The position numbers were made by a program, and so were the translations under genes. Below are positions 63,841-64,000 of a stretch of DNA of 64,000 nucleotides, piece after piece. The notes beneath the pieces are model-generated. The model was not told where the DNA came from. It searched no databases and worked only from the letters and a program-made list of their open reading frames with translations. The DNA is from Fredinandcohnia onubensis (GTDB taxonomy: Bacteria > Bacillota > Bacilli > Bacillales > Bacillaceae_L). Where the stretch lies: positions 17,523 through 81,522 of the forward strand of contig NZ_NSEB01000003.1 in assembly GCF_002734215.1 (NCBI RefSeq), given 5' to 3'. Positions within the stretch are counted from its first letter, which is position 1, and the number at the start of each line of letters is the position of its first letter.

Positions 63841-64000
63841 ATGAAGACAAATCATTTACGTAATCTACTGCATTTTCTAGCTTTTTTGAATAAGAAAAAG
63901 GGCACATTATACCAAGAATACAAACGAGACGAAGAACTTAAGAAACTCATGGATAAATCAAAAGTAAAAACAGTTTTTCAACCGATACTCTCGCTAGGTG
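63841..64000 (+). CDS. EAL-domain protein, N-terminal part, cut by window end
   Basis: The visible 53 residues start MKTNHLRNLLHFLAFLNKKK and reach VKTVFQPILSLG, the opening of an EAL domain (cyclic-di-GMP phosphodiesterase). AAAGGTAGGGG precedes the ATG. The rest, including the EAL motif and the catalytic residues, lies beyond the window, so activity cannot be judged. A diguanylate cyclase gene with a cyclic-di-GMP riboswitch lies at the other end of the window. Confidence 0.75.
   Translation, partial: MKTNHLRNLLHFLAFLNKKKGTLYQEYKRDEELKKLMDKSKVKTVFQPILSLG

Overview
This is a low-G+C, gene-dense chromosomal segment that looks like a Bacillaceae genome (Bacillus or a close relative). The evidence is strong AGGAGG-type ribosome binding sites, frequent GTG/TTG starts, U-tract intrinsic terminators, CcpA cre-like and RocR/sigma-54 control signals, and recognisable Bacillus families (YkuD, YwmB, RocR/RocD, DUF2653, ECF41 sigma, ba3 oxidase). 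I saw no tRNA, rRNA, insertion sequence, prophage or CRISPR array. One orphan holin-like gene is present.

Layout. 1-208: 52-bp tandem repeats. 214-3994 (-): potABCD polyamine importer. 4266-5700 (+): cyclic-di-GMP-I riboswitch with terminator in front of a GAF-GGDEF diguanylate cyclase. 5730-7997 (-): two small proteins and a gluconate-type permease. 8356-9258: heme O synthase. 9398-12180: FAD oxidoreductase, ECF41 sigma factor and methyltransferase behind an ECF41-type promoter. 12352-17744: membrane AraC-type regulator and a TRAP transporter with a perfect cre site. 18085-21945: Fnr-box promoter, ba3 oxidase genes, SCO protein and a membrane protein. 22056-23755: Cys/Met PLP lyase and a 154-bp tandem repeat. 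24591-29008: rocR, sigma-54 promoter, rocD, a small gene and an ornithine-cyclodeaminase-like gene.

29066-43970: DUF2254 protein, cupin, an operator pair with terminator and no gene, tyrosine phenol-lyase, an ABC ATPase, a chemoreceptor, a Gfo/Idh/MocA oxidoreductase, branched-chain aminotransferase, a 53-bp tandem repeat, a luciferase-like monooxygenase, a holin-like gene, and an ABC exporter with its TetR regulator. 43969-47966: MarR/MFS pair, a second MFS carrier and a HAD phosphatase. 48044-57986: a complete-looking autoinducer-2 uptake locus, lsrR-lsrK-cupin-aldo/keto reductase (-) divergent from lsrACDBF (+), with no lsrG. 58137-64000: oligoendopeptidase F, DUF1232, a LexA-DNA-binding-domain/WYL mini-operon with LexA-like boxes, YkuD L,D-transpeptidase, hypotheticals, YwmB, and the start of an EAL-domain gene cut by the window edge.

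Themes. Carbon-source uptake genes (gluconate permease, TRAP, lsr) each carry a cre-like site, suggesting common CcpA control. Arginine/ornithine catabolism is represented by rocR, rocD and an ornithine-cyclodeaminase homologue. Cyclic-di-GMP turnover is represented by a riboswitch-controlled cyclase and an EAL protein. The most unusual items are the lsr locus carrying a cupin and a reductase instead of LsrG, the truncated LexA-like regulator with its own box pair, the tyrosine phenol-lyase, the orphan operator/terminator unit at 31072-31239, and three unrelated families of tandem hairpin repeats.
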